Assembly (NCBI GenBank): GCA_002345925.1
Contig: DDWM01000020.1
Location: forward strand, 4,550 to 18,369
DNA length: 13,820 nt
Direction: 5' to 3'
Source: Actinobacteria bacterium UBA2286
GTDB taxonomy: Bacteria; Actinomycetota; Coriobacteriia; Anaerosomatales; Anaerosomataceae
This document shows, one piece after another, positions 1-8,504 of this stretch. The notes under the pieces were generated by a model. It had not been told where the DNA came from. It was given only the letters and a program-made list of their open reading frames with translations, and searched no databases. Position 1 is the stretch's first letter. Each line of letters begins with the position of its first letter. Made by a program: the position numbers and the translations under genes.

Positions 1-1122
1 GTCCTCGGTCTCGCCGGAGCGGTGGCTGATGACCGCGGTGTATCCCGCGCGGTGCGCCATATCGATCGCGTCGAGCGTCTCGGTGAGCGTCCCGATCTGG
101 TTGAGCTTGATGAGGATGCTGTTGGCCGTCCCGGTCGCGATGCCGCGCGACAGGCGCTCGGTGTTCGTGACGAACAGGTCGTCGCCAACAAGCTGGATCT
201 TGGTGCCGAGGCGATCCGTCATGAGCTTCCAGCCGTCCCAGTCATCTTCAGACATGCCGTCTTCGATGCTGATGATCGGGTACTTGCTCACGAGGTCCTC
301 GTAGTACGCCACCATCTCGGCGCTTGAGAGCTCGCGGCCCTCGCCGGCCAGCACGTAGACGCCGCGCTCGGCGTCGTAGAACTCGGTCGATGCCGGGTCA
401 AGTGCGATGCGCACCTGCTCGCCGGGGGTGTAACCGGCCTCTTCGATGGCTGCGACGATGACCTTGAGCGCGTCTTCGTTGCTGTCCAGGTTCGGCGCAA
501 AGCCGCCCTCGTCGCCCACGGCCGTTGCCAGCCCACGGCTCTTCAGCACGCCCTTGAGCGTGTGGTAGATCTCGGCACACATGCGCAGGCCCTCGGCAAA
601 GCTGCCCGCGCCCACCGGCATGATCATGAACTCCTGCAGGTCAACGTTGTTATCCGCGTGCACGCCGCCGTTCATGATGTTCATCATCGGCACCGGAAGC
701 ACGTGCGCGTTCGCCCCGCCGATGTAGCTGTAAAGCGTCAGCTCGCAGCTCTCGGCAGCGGCCTTTGCCACGGCGAGCGATACGCCGAGGATCGCGTTCG
801 CGCCCAGGTTAGCCTTGTTCGGCGTGCCGTCGAGCGCGATGAGGTAGCTGTCGATGCCGCGCTGATCGCTCGCGTCCATACCCACGATCTCAGGCCCGAT
901 GATGTCGTTCACGTTGTTCACGGCAGTGAGAACACCTTTGCCGAGATATCTCGCGCTGTCGGTGTCACGGAGCTCGACGGCTTCAAACGCGCCGGTCGAG
1001 GCGCCGCTCGGCACCGCTGCGCGGCCCCAGCTGCCGTCGTCGAGAACAACTTCGACCTCAACGGTCGGGTTGCCGCGCGAGTCCAGGATCTCTCGTGCCA
1101 ATACGTCGGTGATGTAGCTCAT
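1..1122 (-). CDS. eno: Enolase (phosphopyruvate hydratase), C-terminus cut by window edge
   Basis: Catalyses 2-phosphoglycerate to phosphoenolpyruvate in glycolysis and gluconeogenesis; cytoplasmic. Reading leftward from ATG at 1122, 374 residues are visible of a family length near 425-430, so roughly the last 50 lie outside the window. The N-terminus has the enolase opening (AREILDSRGNPTVEVEV, residues 9-25) and the flexible loop PSGASTGAFEAVELRD (38-53). The catalytic acid is Glu205 in GDEGGFAP and the catalytic base Lys339 in LIKLNQIGT. Metal ligands are Asp242, Glu287 (SIEDGM) and Asp314 (VGDDLF), followed by the SHRSGETED loop at the edge. A clear AAGGAG ribosome site precedes ATG. The start overlaps the mazG stop as ATGA, so the two are translationally coupled at the end of the mfd-foldase-mazG-eno run. 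Identification is secure. Confidence 0.98.
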   Translation of the reverse strand, partial: MSYITDVLAREILDSRGNPTVEVEVVLDDGSWGRAAVPSGASTGAFEAVELRDTDSARYLGKGVLTAVNNVNDIIGPEIVGMDASDQRGIDSYLIALDGTPNKANLGANAILGVSLAVAKAAAESCELTLYSYIGGANAHVLPVPMMNIMNGGVHADNNVDLQEFMIMPVGAGSFAEGLRMCAEIYHTLKGVLKSRGLATAVGDEGGFAPNLDSNEDALKVIVAAIEEAGYTPGEQVRIALDPASTEFYDAERGVYVLAGEGRELSSAEMVAYYEDLVSKYPIISIEDGMSEDDWDGWKLMTDRLGTKIQLVGDDLFVTNTERLSRGIATGTANSILIKLNQIGTLTETLDAIDMAHRAGYTAVISHRSGETED

Positions 1123-2564
1123 TCCCGCTCCTTCCGCTTCGCCTCGAGCCAGAACTGCTCAAGTGCGTCGATGTCCATTTCGCGTATGTCGAGGCCATCG
1201 CGCTCGGCCTGTGACTCCATGTCTTCAAAGCGCCGCATGAACTTGAGGCATGTCCCGCGCAGCGCGTCTTCGCTGTCGATCCCCAGGTGCCGGGCCACGT
1301 TCACCACAGAGAAGAGCACGTCGCCCACCTCGTCGGCGGCCTCGGGGCTCCCCGGCTCGCACTCCTTGAGCTCGGCGATCTCCTCGGCGACTTTGTCCCA
1401 GACGCCGTCGATGTTCTCCCACTCAAAGCCCGCGCCAGCCGCGCGTCGCGAGATCTTCTGCGCATACATCAGCGCAGGCAGCGTTGGCGTGATGCCCGCC
1501 AGCACGCCGGGGGTCTCGCCCTCAGGTGCCGCCTCGGCCTTCTCGCCGCGCTTGATCTCGTCCCAGTTGCGCAGGACTTCCTCGGAGGTGTCGGCACGCA
1601 CGCTTCCGAAGATATGCGGGTGACGGCGACGGATCTTCGCGATGATGCCCGCGATCACATCGTCGATGCTGAACGCTTCTTCCTCGGCGCCGATCTGCGA
1701 GTGCAGCACTACTTGCAGCAGCACATCGCCAAGCTCGTCGGCCAGCTCGCGCAAGTCGCCCTGCTCGATCGCATGAACGGCTTCGTACGCCTCTTCCACC
1801 ATGTGCTTGCCGAGGGTCTCATGCGTCTGCTCGCGGTCCCACGGGCAGCCATTCGGGCCGCGCAGCACCGCGATGATGCGCACGAGCTCGTCAAAGCCGC
1901 CCGGCGTTGGGATGCGCGACGGTGCAACGAAGACCGCCGTGTCCCGGCAGGCGCTGGCAACATCCTCAAGCTCGCCGAGGGTGTGCATCCGCAAGTCGAA
2001 GCCGCCGCTCTCCAGGCAGCCGGTGGTGACCACGGTGTGTTCACGCGAATAGTACTCGCGCAGTTTGCGGGCGACCGAGCGCGCCACGAGCACGTTGCTG
2101 ATACCGGTGACGACCAGGTGCGTGTCGCGCGAGAAGCTCGCGCCAGGCAGGCTCTTCGCGTCGATGATGTCGACGTCAGCTGTGAGGTCCAGATCGAGTG
2201 CAAGCACGAGGACTTGTAGCGGCGATGACGCCGGGTACATGTCAACGCCGTCGGCCGCACGCGCCAGCAGTCCGGAGACCACGCCCGGGCGCAGGAACGG
2301 GTACCCCACGGTCGCCAGGACAACGTTGCCCTTCTCGGCCAGGCCGAGGACTGCCTCGACGATCATCGCAGGCGAGGCGTCAGCCGGAAGGCCAACGTCG
2401 GCGTACGTGCTAACGGATGCGCCAAGACGGCGCACCGCCTCAGCGGCCGCGCCGTCCTCAGTCGCGACGATTATGGTATCGGCTCCGGAAAGACGTGAGG
2501 TGGCGCGCTCATCGAGCGCGCCCCCCGCGTCATGTTCCAGGCCAACGATTGCTATCGAACCCAC
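1119..2564 (-). CDS. mazG: Tetrapyrrole-methylase-like / MazG NTP pyrophosphohydrolase fusion
   Basis: 481 residues. Residues 1-215 resemble a degenerate tetrapyrrole (SAM-dependent) methylase domain as in YabN-type proteins. Residues 225-480 are a full double MazG domain that hydrolyses (d)NTPs to (d)NMP and pyrophosphate, a house-cleaning role. The first MazG copy carries the metal-binding EExxE (Glu257, Glu258, Glu261) and ExxD (Glu277, Asp280). The second carries Glu394, Glu395, Glu398 and Glu412, Asp415. The family signature GPNGCPWDREQTHETL is at 236-251. The start is GTG at 2564: the methylase fold begins at once (SIAIVGLE) and no in-frame ATG is nearby, though the upstream G-run is a poor ribosome site. 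It is probably translated from the foldase transcript, 34 bp after the foldase stop, and overlaps eno by 4 bp. The methylase half may be catalytically idle; that is inference. Confidence 0.93.
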   Translation of the reverse strand: MGSIAIVGLEHDAGGALDERATSRLSGADTIIVATEDGAAAEAVRRLGASVSTYADVGLPADASPAMIVEAVLGLAEKGNVVLATVGYPFLRPGVVSGLLARAADGVDMYPASSPLQVLVLALDLDLTADVDIIDAKSLPGASFSRDTHLVVTGISNVLVARSVARKLREYYSREHTVVTTGCLESGGFDLRMHTLGELEDVASACRDTAVFVAPSRIPTPGGFDELVRIIAVLRGPNGCPWDREQTHETLGKHMVEEAYEAVHAIEQGDLRELADELGDVLLQVVLHSQIGAEEEAFSIDDVIAGIIAKIRRRHPHIFGSVRADTSEEVLRNWDEIKRGEKAEAAPEGETPGVLAGITPTLPALMYAQKISRRAAGAGFEWENIDGVWDKVAEEIAELKECEPGSPEAADEVGDVLFSVVNVARHLGIDSEDALRGTCLKFMRRFEDMESQAERDGLDIREMDIDALEQFWLEAKRKERE

Positions 2565-2598
2565 GGCGCCCCCCGCGTGTTCCGCTCGCCTATTAGTC

Positions 2599-3600
2599 TT
2601 AGTTACCGCTCATGTCATCAAGGTTCACTGCCGCGAGGTCCTTATCGAGGATCTCGATCTTGGCGGCGTCTTTGAGCTGCTTCAGGTACTCCGTGAACGT
2701 TGCGCCACGGGACTCCTGCTCAAGCGAGCTCTTGATGGTGTCGGTTGCGTCCTCGAGCGACTGCACGCCTGCCGCCTTCTCATCAACCTTGAGGATGATG
2801 TGGTAGCCGAAGTCGGTCTTCACGAGACCGCTCAGGCCGCCCTTCTTGAGCTTGTCAGCCGCAGCCTTGAACTCGGGCACGTAAGAATCCGTCGTCGACC
2901 AGCCGAGGTCGCCGCCGGTGTCCTTGGAACCCGGATCTTCGGAGTACTCCTTTGCCAGGTCTGCGAAGTCGGCGCCACCCTTGAGCTCGGCGAGTACCTT
3001 CTCGGCAGTGGCCTTGGCCTTGGCGGCCTCGTCAGCCGTGGCCGTCGCGGACACCGAGATGAGGATGTGCGAGAGCTGCGACTGGGCCGCGGTCTCGAAC
3101 TGAGCCTTGTTCTCGTCGTAGTAAGCCTTGATATCGTCATCTGAAAGCTCGGGCGCCGGTGCTACTTTGTCGTAGAGCGCCTGGTACGTCAGCTGGTCCT
3201 TGATGCTGCCGGTGAGCTGGTCGATCGTCATGCCGGAGGACTCAAGCGTAGCGTTGAACGTGTCCTCGTCCGGGAAGCCGGCCTTGATCTGCTCCAGCTG
3301 TGCCGTGACTTCCTTGTCGTCGACCTTGAGGCCGAGCTTGGCGGCATCCTGGCGGACGAACTCGTTCTCGATCATGCTATCGAGCACCTGGCGACGGAAG
3401 CTCAAGAGCTCAGGGCTACCGGCGGTGGCCGAGGCAACCGTCGAATCCTGCAGCTGAGCCGCAGCTGCCAGCGCCTCAAACTCCTCGCTGCTGATACCGG
3501 TCCCGTTGACAGTCGCAACGTTCTTGGAACCGCAGCCTGCAAGTGAGGCTATGAGGGCGACGGACAACACTGCCGCCGCGATGCGGGTCATCTTCTTCAC
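2599..3600 (-). CDS. Lipoprotein parvulin-type peptidyl-prolyl isomerase / foldase (PrsA/SurA-like)
   Basis: 333 residues, predicted to be anchored on the outer face of the cytoplasmic membrane, where such foldases isomerise prolyl bonds and help exported proteins fold. A basic start (MKKMTR), a hydrophobic stretch and the lipobox LAGC with Cys23 form a lipoprotein signal. Residues about 30-150 are a SurA/PrsA-like N-terminal chaperone region. The parvulin (PpiC rotamase) domain spans about 176-274, with SHILISV (His178), the DFADLAKEYSEDPGSKDTGGDLGW block and GYHIILKV (His267). The C-terminal 60 residues complete the chaperone fold. The start is GTG at 3600 behind a strong AAGGAGG; ATG at 3591 is a less well-placed alternative. 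The gene ends TAA-GAC-TAA-TAG, three in-frame stops. It sits between mfd and mazG. Whether to call it prsA or surA cannot be decided from sequence alone. Confidence 0.93.
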   Translation of the reverse strand: MKKMTRIAAAVLSVALIASLAGCGSKNVATVNGTGISSEEFEALAAAAQLQDSTVASATAGSPELLSFRRQVLDSMIENEFVRQDAAKLGLKVDDKEVTAQLEQIKAGFPDEDTFNATLESSGMTIDQLTGSIKDQLTYQALYDKVAPAPELSDDDIKAYYDENKAQFETAAQSQLSHILISVSATATADEAAKAKATAEKVLAELKGGADFADLAKEYSEDPGSKDTGGDLGWSTTDSYVPEFKAAADKLKKGGLSGLVKTDFGYHIILKVDEKAAGVQSLEDATDTIKSSLEQESRGATFTEYLKQLKDAAKIEILDKDLAAVNLDDMSGN

Positions 3601-3672
3601 GCGTTTCCTCCTTATGCGTGACAGCTGCGCTTCGGCAGCAAATCACTCGATCGGAACCTGCTCAAGCGACGC

Positions 3673-6600
3673 CTAAACGCCGGTTGGTTCACGGACTGCC
3701 GAGAGTATAGCACCGAGCGCGCGTAGAGCCGCATTCGTCGCAGACTCTTCATAACTTTGGGCAAAAAGCACAGCTTTCCCACGCGACTCGAAGATCGCGC
3801 CGTGCACCGCGACCCGCCCGCGCTCCGCGTCCGTGAACTCGACCGGCTGCACGCGAACGCGCTTGCGGACGAGCGAGACCGCTGTTGCGCCGACCTCTCC
3901 GGCGAGCGAGCGGATGCGCGCAACCGCGACAAGCTCGCGTGCGGCAAGCGGCGGTGCACCGTGCTTCTCGGCCATCTCGGTGGCAGCGGATTCAACGGCC
4001 TCGGGCGTGAGTGCACCGGCGAGGCGACGGTAGACGCGCACGCGCTCGTCCACGTCGGCGATGTACTCCTCGGGAATGAACGCGCTCACCGGCAGGTCGA
4101 CCTTGATCTCCGGGAACGCGACGATCGGCTCGCCGCGCGTCTCGGCCACAGCTTCGCGCAGCATCTGCGCGTACAGGTCGAAACCGACGGCGTTGACGTT
4201 GCCGCTCTGCTCGGCACCGAGGAGGCTGCCGGCGCCGCGGATCTCAAGGTCGCGCATGGCGATCTTGATGCCGCTGCCAAGCTCCGCGTTGTCCTGCACG
4301 GCGGCGAGGCGCTCGTACGCCTGGTCGGTGAGGCTCACGGTGCTGGGGAACAAGAAGTACGCGAACGCGCGAGCGTGCGAGCGGCCCACGCGGCCCTTGA
4401 GTTGATACAGCTGCGCCAGGCCGAGGCGCTGCGAGTCTTCGATGATGAGCGTGTTCGAGTGCGGGTTGTCGATGCCGCTCTCGACGATGGTTGTGGCTAC
4501 GAGCACGTCGATCGTGCCGGCCGAGAAGCTCTCCATAACGCGCTCGAGCTGAGTCTCGGACATCTGACCGTGACCCACGCCGATGCGTGCCTCGGGCACG
4601 GCTCTGCGCACGCGATCGACGGCGTCGTCGATCGACTTCACGCGGTTGGAGATGTAATAGACCTGGCCGCCGCGCTCAAGCTCACGCCTGATGGCGCCGC
4701 TCACAACATCGGCGTCGTACTCGCCCACGTGCACCTTCACCGGGAAGCGGTTTGGCGGCGGCGTGTCGATCACGCTGAAGTCACGGACGCCGGAAAGCGA
4801 CATCTGCAGCGTGCGCGGAATCGGCGTCGCCGTAAGCGTGAGGACGTCCACTTGCTCGCGCAGGTGCTTGATATGTTCCTTGTGCTCCACACCAAAGCGC
4901 TGCTCTTCGTCGATCACAACGAGTCCCAGGCTCTTCGGTGTAACGTCTGCCGAGAGAAGCCGGTGCGTGCCGATGAGGATATCGACCGTGCCGTTGGTGA
5001 AGCCCTCGATGGCGACCGCCTGCTGTTGCTTGCTGCGGAATCGCGAGAGCACCTCGACTCTTACCGGGTAAGCGGCGAACCGCTCGGAGAACGTCGTGAA
5101 ATGCTGCTGCGCCAGAATCGTGGTCGGGCACAAGATCATGACCTGCTTCGCGTCCTGCGTGGCCTTGAACGCCGCGCGCAGAGCGACCTCGGTCTTGCCG
5201 TATCCAACGTCTCCACAGACCAGGCGGTCCATCGGCGAATCCGACTCCATGTCGGCCTTCACGTCCGCGATCGCCACCAGCTGATCCGGCGTCTCCACGT
5301 ACGGGAACGACGCCTCCATCTCAAGCTGCCATGGCGAATCCACCGAGAACGGGAATCCAGTAACGGCCGCGCGACGCGAATACAGGTCGACGAGGTCAAA
5401 CGCGAGCTTCTTGGCGGCCTTGCGCGCCTTGCCGGTCGCACGAGCCCAGTCGGCGGTATCAAGCCGGGTGACACGCGGCGAACCACCGTCGGGGCCCACA
5501 TACTTGGTGACGCGGTCCAGCTGCTCGACCGGAACGTACAACTTGTCGCCCTTGGCGTACTCAAGCTGCAGGTAGTCCCGCTCGGCACCAAGCACCTCTC
5601 GGCGGACAACGTCTTTGAACAGCGCGATACCGTGCGTGGCGTGAACGACGTAATCGCCGGGGCTATATGAGAACGTGAGTCGCGTGGGATCATCTGCCGA
5701 GCGGGAACCGCGACCCCTCGTCGCGCGCGGGTAGACGTCATCTACGCTCACGACCGCCAGGTGCGCACCCGCGAGCACGAAACCGGATGGCACCTCGGCC
5801 TCGATGACGATGACGGCTCCACGCGGGACCGCCGTGCCCGGCTCGGCCGCCAGATCGACCACCGAGAGCCCGGCTTGCGTGAGCGCGTCGCGAACACGCC
5901 TGCGGGAGCGGTGGTCGCGCGCGGCGACCATGACGGTGTAGCCGCTTGAGAGAAGCGCGCGCACTCCGCCGGAGAACGCTTCTTCGCCGCCGGCAACGTC
6001 CGGACGGCGCGATGTTATCTCGGCATCGACTGCACCACCTGCACGCAGCATGGATAGGAGCGTCAGGCGCTGGCGCGAGCCAAGATCAAGCGCAGCCGGG
6101 CCGAGGAAGAGGCCGGACGCATCGATCGCGGCCTCCTTCGCCTTGGCGAGGACCTCGTCGTGATAGCGCGCGGCGTCGTCGAAGAGCGAACGCGGCTCGG
6201 CAACCACGATGAGCGCCGACGGCGGCACGTAGTCGAGCACGGCGCCTGCAGACTTGTAGATGTGCGGCAAGAATCGCTCGACGCCGTTGAAGTAGATGCC
6301 CTCATCAACGCGATCCAGGTCGTATGTGAGCGCGTCGTCTTCCTTAGCCTTCTTGTCGAGCGCCCGGCGGATACCCTGAGCGGCGCGTGTGCCGAGCATG
6401 ATGTCGCGGCACGGGAAGACCTCGATCGTTTCCGTATCACCGATGGTCTGGCCGGTGGTTGGTACGTATCGCTTGAGCGACTCGATCTCGTCGCCAAAGA
6501 GCTCCGAGCGAACAGGGAAGCTTGAATCCGAAGCGAACACGTCGAGCGTACCGCCGCGTACCGCGAACTGGCCGCGATCGGTCGCCTTGTCGACTCGCTC

Positions 6601-7089
6601 ATATCCCATGCGGGCGAGCTGATCGGTCGCCTCCGTGAGGTCGAGCGAACCGCCAACGGTGAGCACGAGCGGCTCGAAGACATGCGAGCCCTGCGGAGGT
6701 AGCACGCGCATGAGCGCACGTGCACTCGCGACCACCACGACCGGGCGGCCGCGATCGAGCGAGTAGAGCGCGCGGGCGCGGGCGCCGACGATCTCAAGGT
6801 TCGGGGCCGTTGTGTCCCACGGCATATCTTCACGCAACGGGAGCCGGATCACGCGCTCGCGGGGCAGGTATGCGCGCAGGAGCCGAGCGTAGCGCTCGGC
6901 AGCTTCTTCACCGGCAACGACAACGAGTGCCGGGCTTTCCCGGCCGTCGAGCATGGCGGCGATGACAGGCGGACGAACCAGCGCATTCGCTGCAACGGTG
7001 GCATCCCGGCCATCGGTGAGGAGTGCACGAACACGGGCCAGCGCGGGCTCACGCTCGAGCGCGGGAAGGATCTGTGAGAGCAATGACAA
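3673..7089 (-). CDS. mfd: Transcription-repair coupling factor Mfd
   Basis: Superfamily 2 translocase that pushes RNA polymerase off DNA lesions and recruits UvrA to the template strand. Read from TTG at 7089 it is 1138 residues, close to the family norm (about 1150). Domains in order: UvrB-homology module (about 60-330, including VDKATDRGQFAVRGGTLDVF), CarD/RID RNA-polymerase interaction domain (about 472-550, YSPGDYVVHATHGIALF), helicase lobe 1 with Walker A GDVGYGKT (about 626-633) and DEEQ box (about 727-730), then TATPIPRTLQMSLSG, then lobe 2 with the VATTIVESGIDNPHSN and QLKGRVGRS motifs. Last comes the C-terminal TRCF domain (FIPEEYIADVDERVRVYRRL). Start choice: GGAGG at 7096-7100 stands 6 nt before TTG 7089. 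The frame stays open to ATG 7155, but that would place translation inside the promoter. It is first in the mfd-foldase-mazG-eno run. Confidence 0.97.
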   Translation of the reverse strand: MSLLSQILPALEREPALARVRALLTDGRDATVAANALVRPPVIAAMLDGRESPALVVVAGEEAAERYARLLRAYLPRERVIRLPLREDMPWDTTAPNLEIVGARARALYSLDRGRPVVVVASARALMRVLPPQGSHVFEPLVLTVGGSLDLTEATDQLARMGYERVDKATDRGQFAVRGGTLDVFASDSSFPVRSELFGDEIESLKRYVPTTGQTIGDTETIEVFPCRDIMLGTRAAQGIRRALDKKAKEDDALTYDLDRVDEGIYFNGVERFLPHIYKSAGAVLDYVPPSALIVVAEPRSLFDDAARYHDEVLAKAKEAAIDASGLFLGPAALDLGSRQRLTLLSMLRAGGAVDAEITSRRPDVAGGEEAFSGGVRALLSSGYTVMVAARDHRSRRRVRDALTQAGLSVVDLAAEPGTAVPRGAVIVIEAEVPSGFVLAGAHLAVVSVDDVYPRATRGRGSRSADDPTRLTFSYSPGDYVVHATHGIALFKDVVRREVLGAERDYLQLEYAKGDKLYVPVEQLDRVTKYVGPDGGSPRVTRLDTADWARATGKARKAAKKLAFDLVDLYSRRAAVTGFPFSVDSPWQLEMEASFPYVETPDQLVAIADVKADMESDSPMDRLVCGDVGYGKTEVALRAAFKATQDAKQVMILCPTTILAQQHFTTFSERFAAYPVRVEVLSRFRSKQQQAVAIEGFTNGTVDILIGTHRLLSADVTPKSLGLVVIDEEQRFGVEHKEHIKHLREQVDVLTLTATPIPRTLQMSLSGVRDFSVIDTPPPNRFPVKVHVGEYDADVVSGAIRRELERGGQVYYISNRVKSIDDAVDRVRRAVPEARIGVGHGQMSETQLERVMESFSAGTIDVLVATTIVESGIDNPHSNTLIIEDSQRLGLAQLYQLKGRVGRSHARAFAYFLFPSTVSLTDQAYERLAAVQDNAELGSGIKIAMRDLEIRGAGSLLGAEQSGNVNAVGFDLYAQMLREAVAETRGEPIVAFPEIKVDLPVSAFIPEEYIADVDERVRVYRRLAGALTPEAVESAATEMAEKHGAPPLAARELVAVARIRSLAGEVGATAVSLVRKRVRVQPVEFTDAERGRVAVHGAIFESRGKAVLFAQSYEESATNAALRALGAILSAVREPTGV

Positions 7090-7138
7090 GAGTAACCTCC
7101 GGTGTTGCGAACAGCACGAAAGCCCGCAACCGGAGACC

Positions 7139-7172
7139 GGTGCGGGGTCGCACAAGTCTACGACCCCGCACC
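7139..7172. repeat. Perfect 12-bp inverted repeat around the mfd -10 box
   Basis: The arms are GGTGCGGGGTCG (7139-7150) and CGACCCCGCACC (7161-7172), separated by 10 bp that contain the -10 hexamer TAGACT. As RNA it would be a strong GC hairpin and could act as a weak terminator for the upstream lipoprotein gene, but no U-tract follows on either strand. The placement of -10 in the spacer and one arm inside the -35/-10 interval fits an operator at least as well. Seen directly; function open. Confidence 0.6.
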
Positions 7173-7183
7173 CGCATGGTCAA
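7155..7183 (-). promoter_or_regulatory. Sigma70-type promoter for the mfd operon
   Basis: On the minus strand TTGACC (7178-7183, one mismatch to TTGACA) is followed after exactly 17 bp by TAGACT (7155-7160, four of six to TATAAT). The expected start of transcription is near 7148, giving a leader of about 60 nt to the TTG start of mfd. It begins about 10 bp past the stop of the upstream lipoprotein gene, so the housekeeping run need not depend on read-through. Both hexamers are seen in the sequence; activity is inferred. Confidence 0.65.
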
Positions 7184-7192
7184 CGTGACGGT

Positions 7193-8443
7193 CTAGCTCT
7201 CGGAAAGCGTGTACTTGCGAATGAGCATCGGAGCCTTCGCCGCGGCCTCCGGGTCTGGCGCGTCGGGTGCAAGGTCAGCTGAGACTACGAACGAATCCTC
7301 GCGATACCCGACCCCCATCTGCATGCGCCAGCTCACATCGTCCTCGCCATCGATCACGGTGAACGTCTTGTTGGTCGCGGGGTCGTAGCCGCCGATGATG
7401 TTGAGGTTCCTCTTCATGTTGATGCCCCGGGAAACTATATGGATGCCGCCGAAGAAGAGGTACTTCCCCACGTGCATCGGATTCTGCGTTCCCTTACGGA
7501 CGAAGTGCGTGACACCGTCCTCGCCGCGATAGTGAAGATCCGGGTAGCTGATCGTGTCATGCGTGTAAGCCGTCCATGCGATCGAGCCGTCGTGGACCTG
7601 CGGGAAGTGCGTGACCATGTCTTCATTCATGAGGTCGAGCGCCCACGTGTCCTGGCTCGTTGCAGGATCGATCACGCGAATAGTGGTCCTGTACGACTTG
7701 GTTCCCTCCTCTGCAACGATCACTTTGCCGTCACCCACACTCATGGTCGCGAAGTGCTGCCCCGTCTCACGTATCGTTCTCACATTGCCCGTATTGAGAT
7801 CGCGAGCTTTCACGATCGCGCCATGCACCGTCCCCTCCTGCCGGGGATTTGGCGTGCTGTTCGTCATCCAGTACAGAACATCTCCGTCGAACCTGAAGAG
7901 TGGCCGTGAGTGCATCGAGACCTCGGACTCATCAACCAGCACCGGCTTGCCACATGTGAGCGTCTCGGCGTCGAGCTTGGCGACGTAAAGCTTCCACTGG
8001 ACTTCATATCGGGCCTCCTGCTCGTTGCCCTTGAGTTCCTCCCATGCGACCCACTCATCTGAGCTCCAGGCATCCAGGATGTCGAATCCGTCTTTGAAGC
8101 CGACGCCCTCAGAGACGATCTCCCGTGACTTCCCGGTCCTGAAATCGAGCACGCGCAGCCGCGTGGGATCTCCCTGTACCTGCGGCGAGTAGGAAATCGT
8201 GGCGAGCCGCTCGCCGTACCCATCGAGTGACCCCCAGCCGGGCACCTTGTACTCGCGATAGGTCAGCACCGGAGCGGTTCCCTCAGTCGAGTCGATCACA
8301 TTCGCATAAACAACTTCGGTTGACTCCAACGAAGCCGTCTGTGGCTCACCGACACCGTCACGCGCGCCCGCTTGTGAACACCCCCCGGCAAACATCAACG
8401 CACCCAACGCGACCGCGACCAAAATGCCTCTACAGCGCTCCAT
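7193..8443 (-). CDS. Exported lipoprotein with propeller-like repeats, function unknown
   Basis: 416 residues from ATG 8443, which follows a GAGGGGGGA ribosome site; the frame is open further upstream but without a better start. Residues 1-22 form a lipoprotein signal (MERCRGILVAVALGALMFAGGC, lipid attachment expected at Cys22), with a short Ser/Ala/Gly linker after it. The rest is a chain of short blocks of the form 'hydrophobic strand - turn - WxxxD or GxIxW - strand', e.g. RLRVLDFRTGKSREIV, AWSSDEWVAWEEL, RDLNTGNVRTI, IRVIDPATSQDTWALD, VHDGSIAWTAY. These resemble TolB/WD40-like beta-propeller blades. Such domains usually bind proteins or glycans outside the cell; no catalytic signature is visible. 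It lies 61 bp downstream of the C39-like peptidase gene on the same strand, with a hairpin between. No specific family is recognised. Confidence 0.8.
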   Translation of the reverse strand: MERCRGILVAVALGALMFAGGCSQAGARDGVGEPQTASLESTEVVYANVIDSTEGTAPVLTYREYKVPGWGSLDGYGERLATISYSPQVQGDPTRLRVLDFRTGKSREIVSEGVGFKDGFDILDAWSSDEWVAWEELKGNEQEARYEVQWKLYVAKLDAETLTCGKPVLVDESEVSMHSRPLFRFDGDVLYWMTNSTPNPRQEGTVHGAIVKARDLNTGNVRTIRETGQHFATMSVGDGKVIVAEEGTKSYRTTIRVIDPATSQDTWALDLMNEDMVTHFPQVHDGSIAWTAYTHDTISYPDLHYRGEDGVTHFVRKGTQNPMHVGKYLFFGGIHIVSRGINMKRNLNIIGGYDPATNKTFTVIDGEDDVSWRMQMGVGYREDSFVVSADLAPDAPDPEAAAKAPMLIRKYTLSES

Positions 8444-8466
8444 CACGTCCCCCCTCTGGTATGGAA

Positions 8467-8497
8467 CCGGCTGCGAGCCCGTGAGGCCCGCAGCCGG
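8467..8497 (-). terminator. GC hairpin between the C39-like peptidase and lipoprotein genes
   Basis: CCGGCTGCG (8467-8475) pairs with CGCAGCCGG (8489-8497). Three more pairs are possible inside (GCC/GGC) after one mismatch, leaving a 5-nt loop. It starts 8 bp past the peptidase stop. There is no clear U-tract, so it may be a partial or Rho-assisted terminator, or an mRNA-stabilising 3' hairpin that makes peptidase expression exceed that of the lipoprotein. Confidence 0.45.
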
Positions 8498-8504
8498 CAA
8501 AGAC

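Noticed and set aside
562..1623. 353-codon plus-strand frame
   Set aside because: It is antisense to enolase and the MazG fusion and is low-complexity high-GC shadow. The same holds for the plus frames over the MazG-foldase region (1287-2219, 2065-3144) and aguA (12896-13693).
3757..5670. 637-codon open frame on the plus strand
   Set aside because: It is antisense to mfd, has no ribosome site or recognisable domain, and its composition (His/Arg/Val/Ala/Asp-rich) is what high-GC codon bias produces opposite a real gene.
7089..7155. ATG 7155 as the start of mfd
   Set aside because: It lies within the promoter and dyad, has no ribosome site and adds 22 residues not typical of Mfd; GGAGG before TTG 7089 decides the start.
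7139..7172. Intrinsic terminator of the lipoprotein gene
   Set aside because: There is no U-tract on either strand, and a good promoter -10 lies in the spacer; it is kept as an inverted repeat or possible operator.
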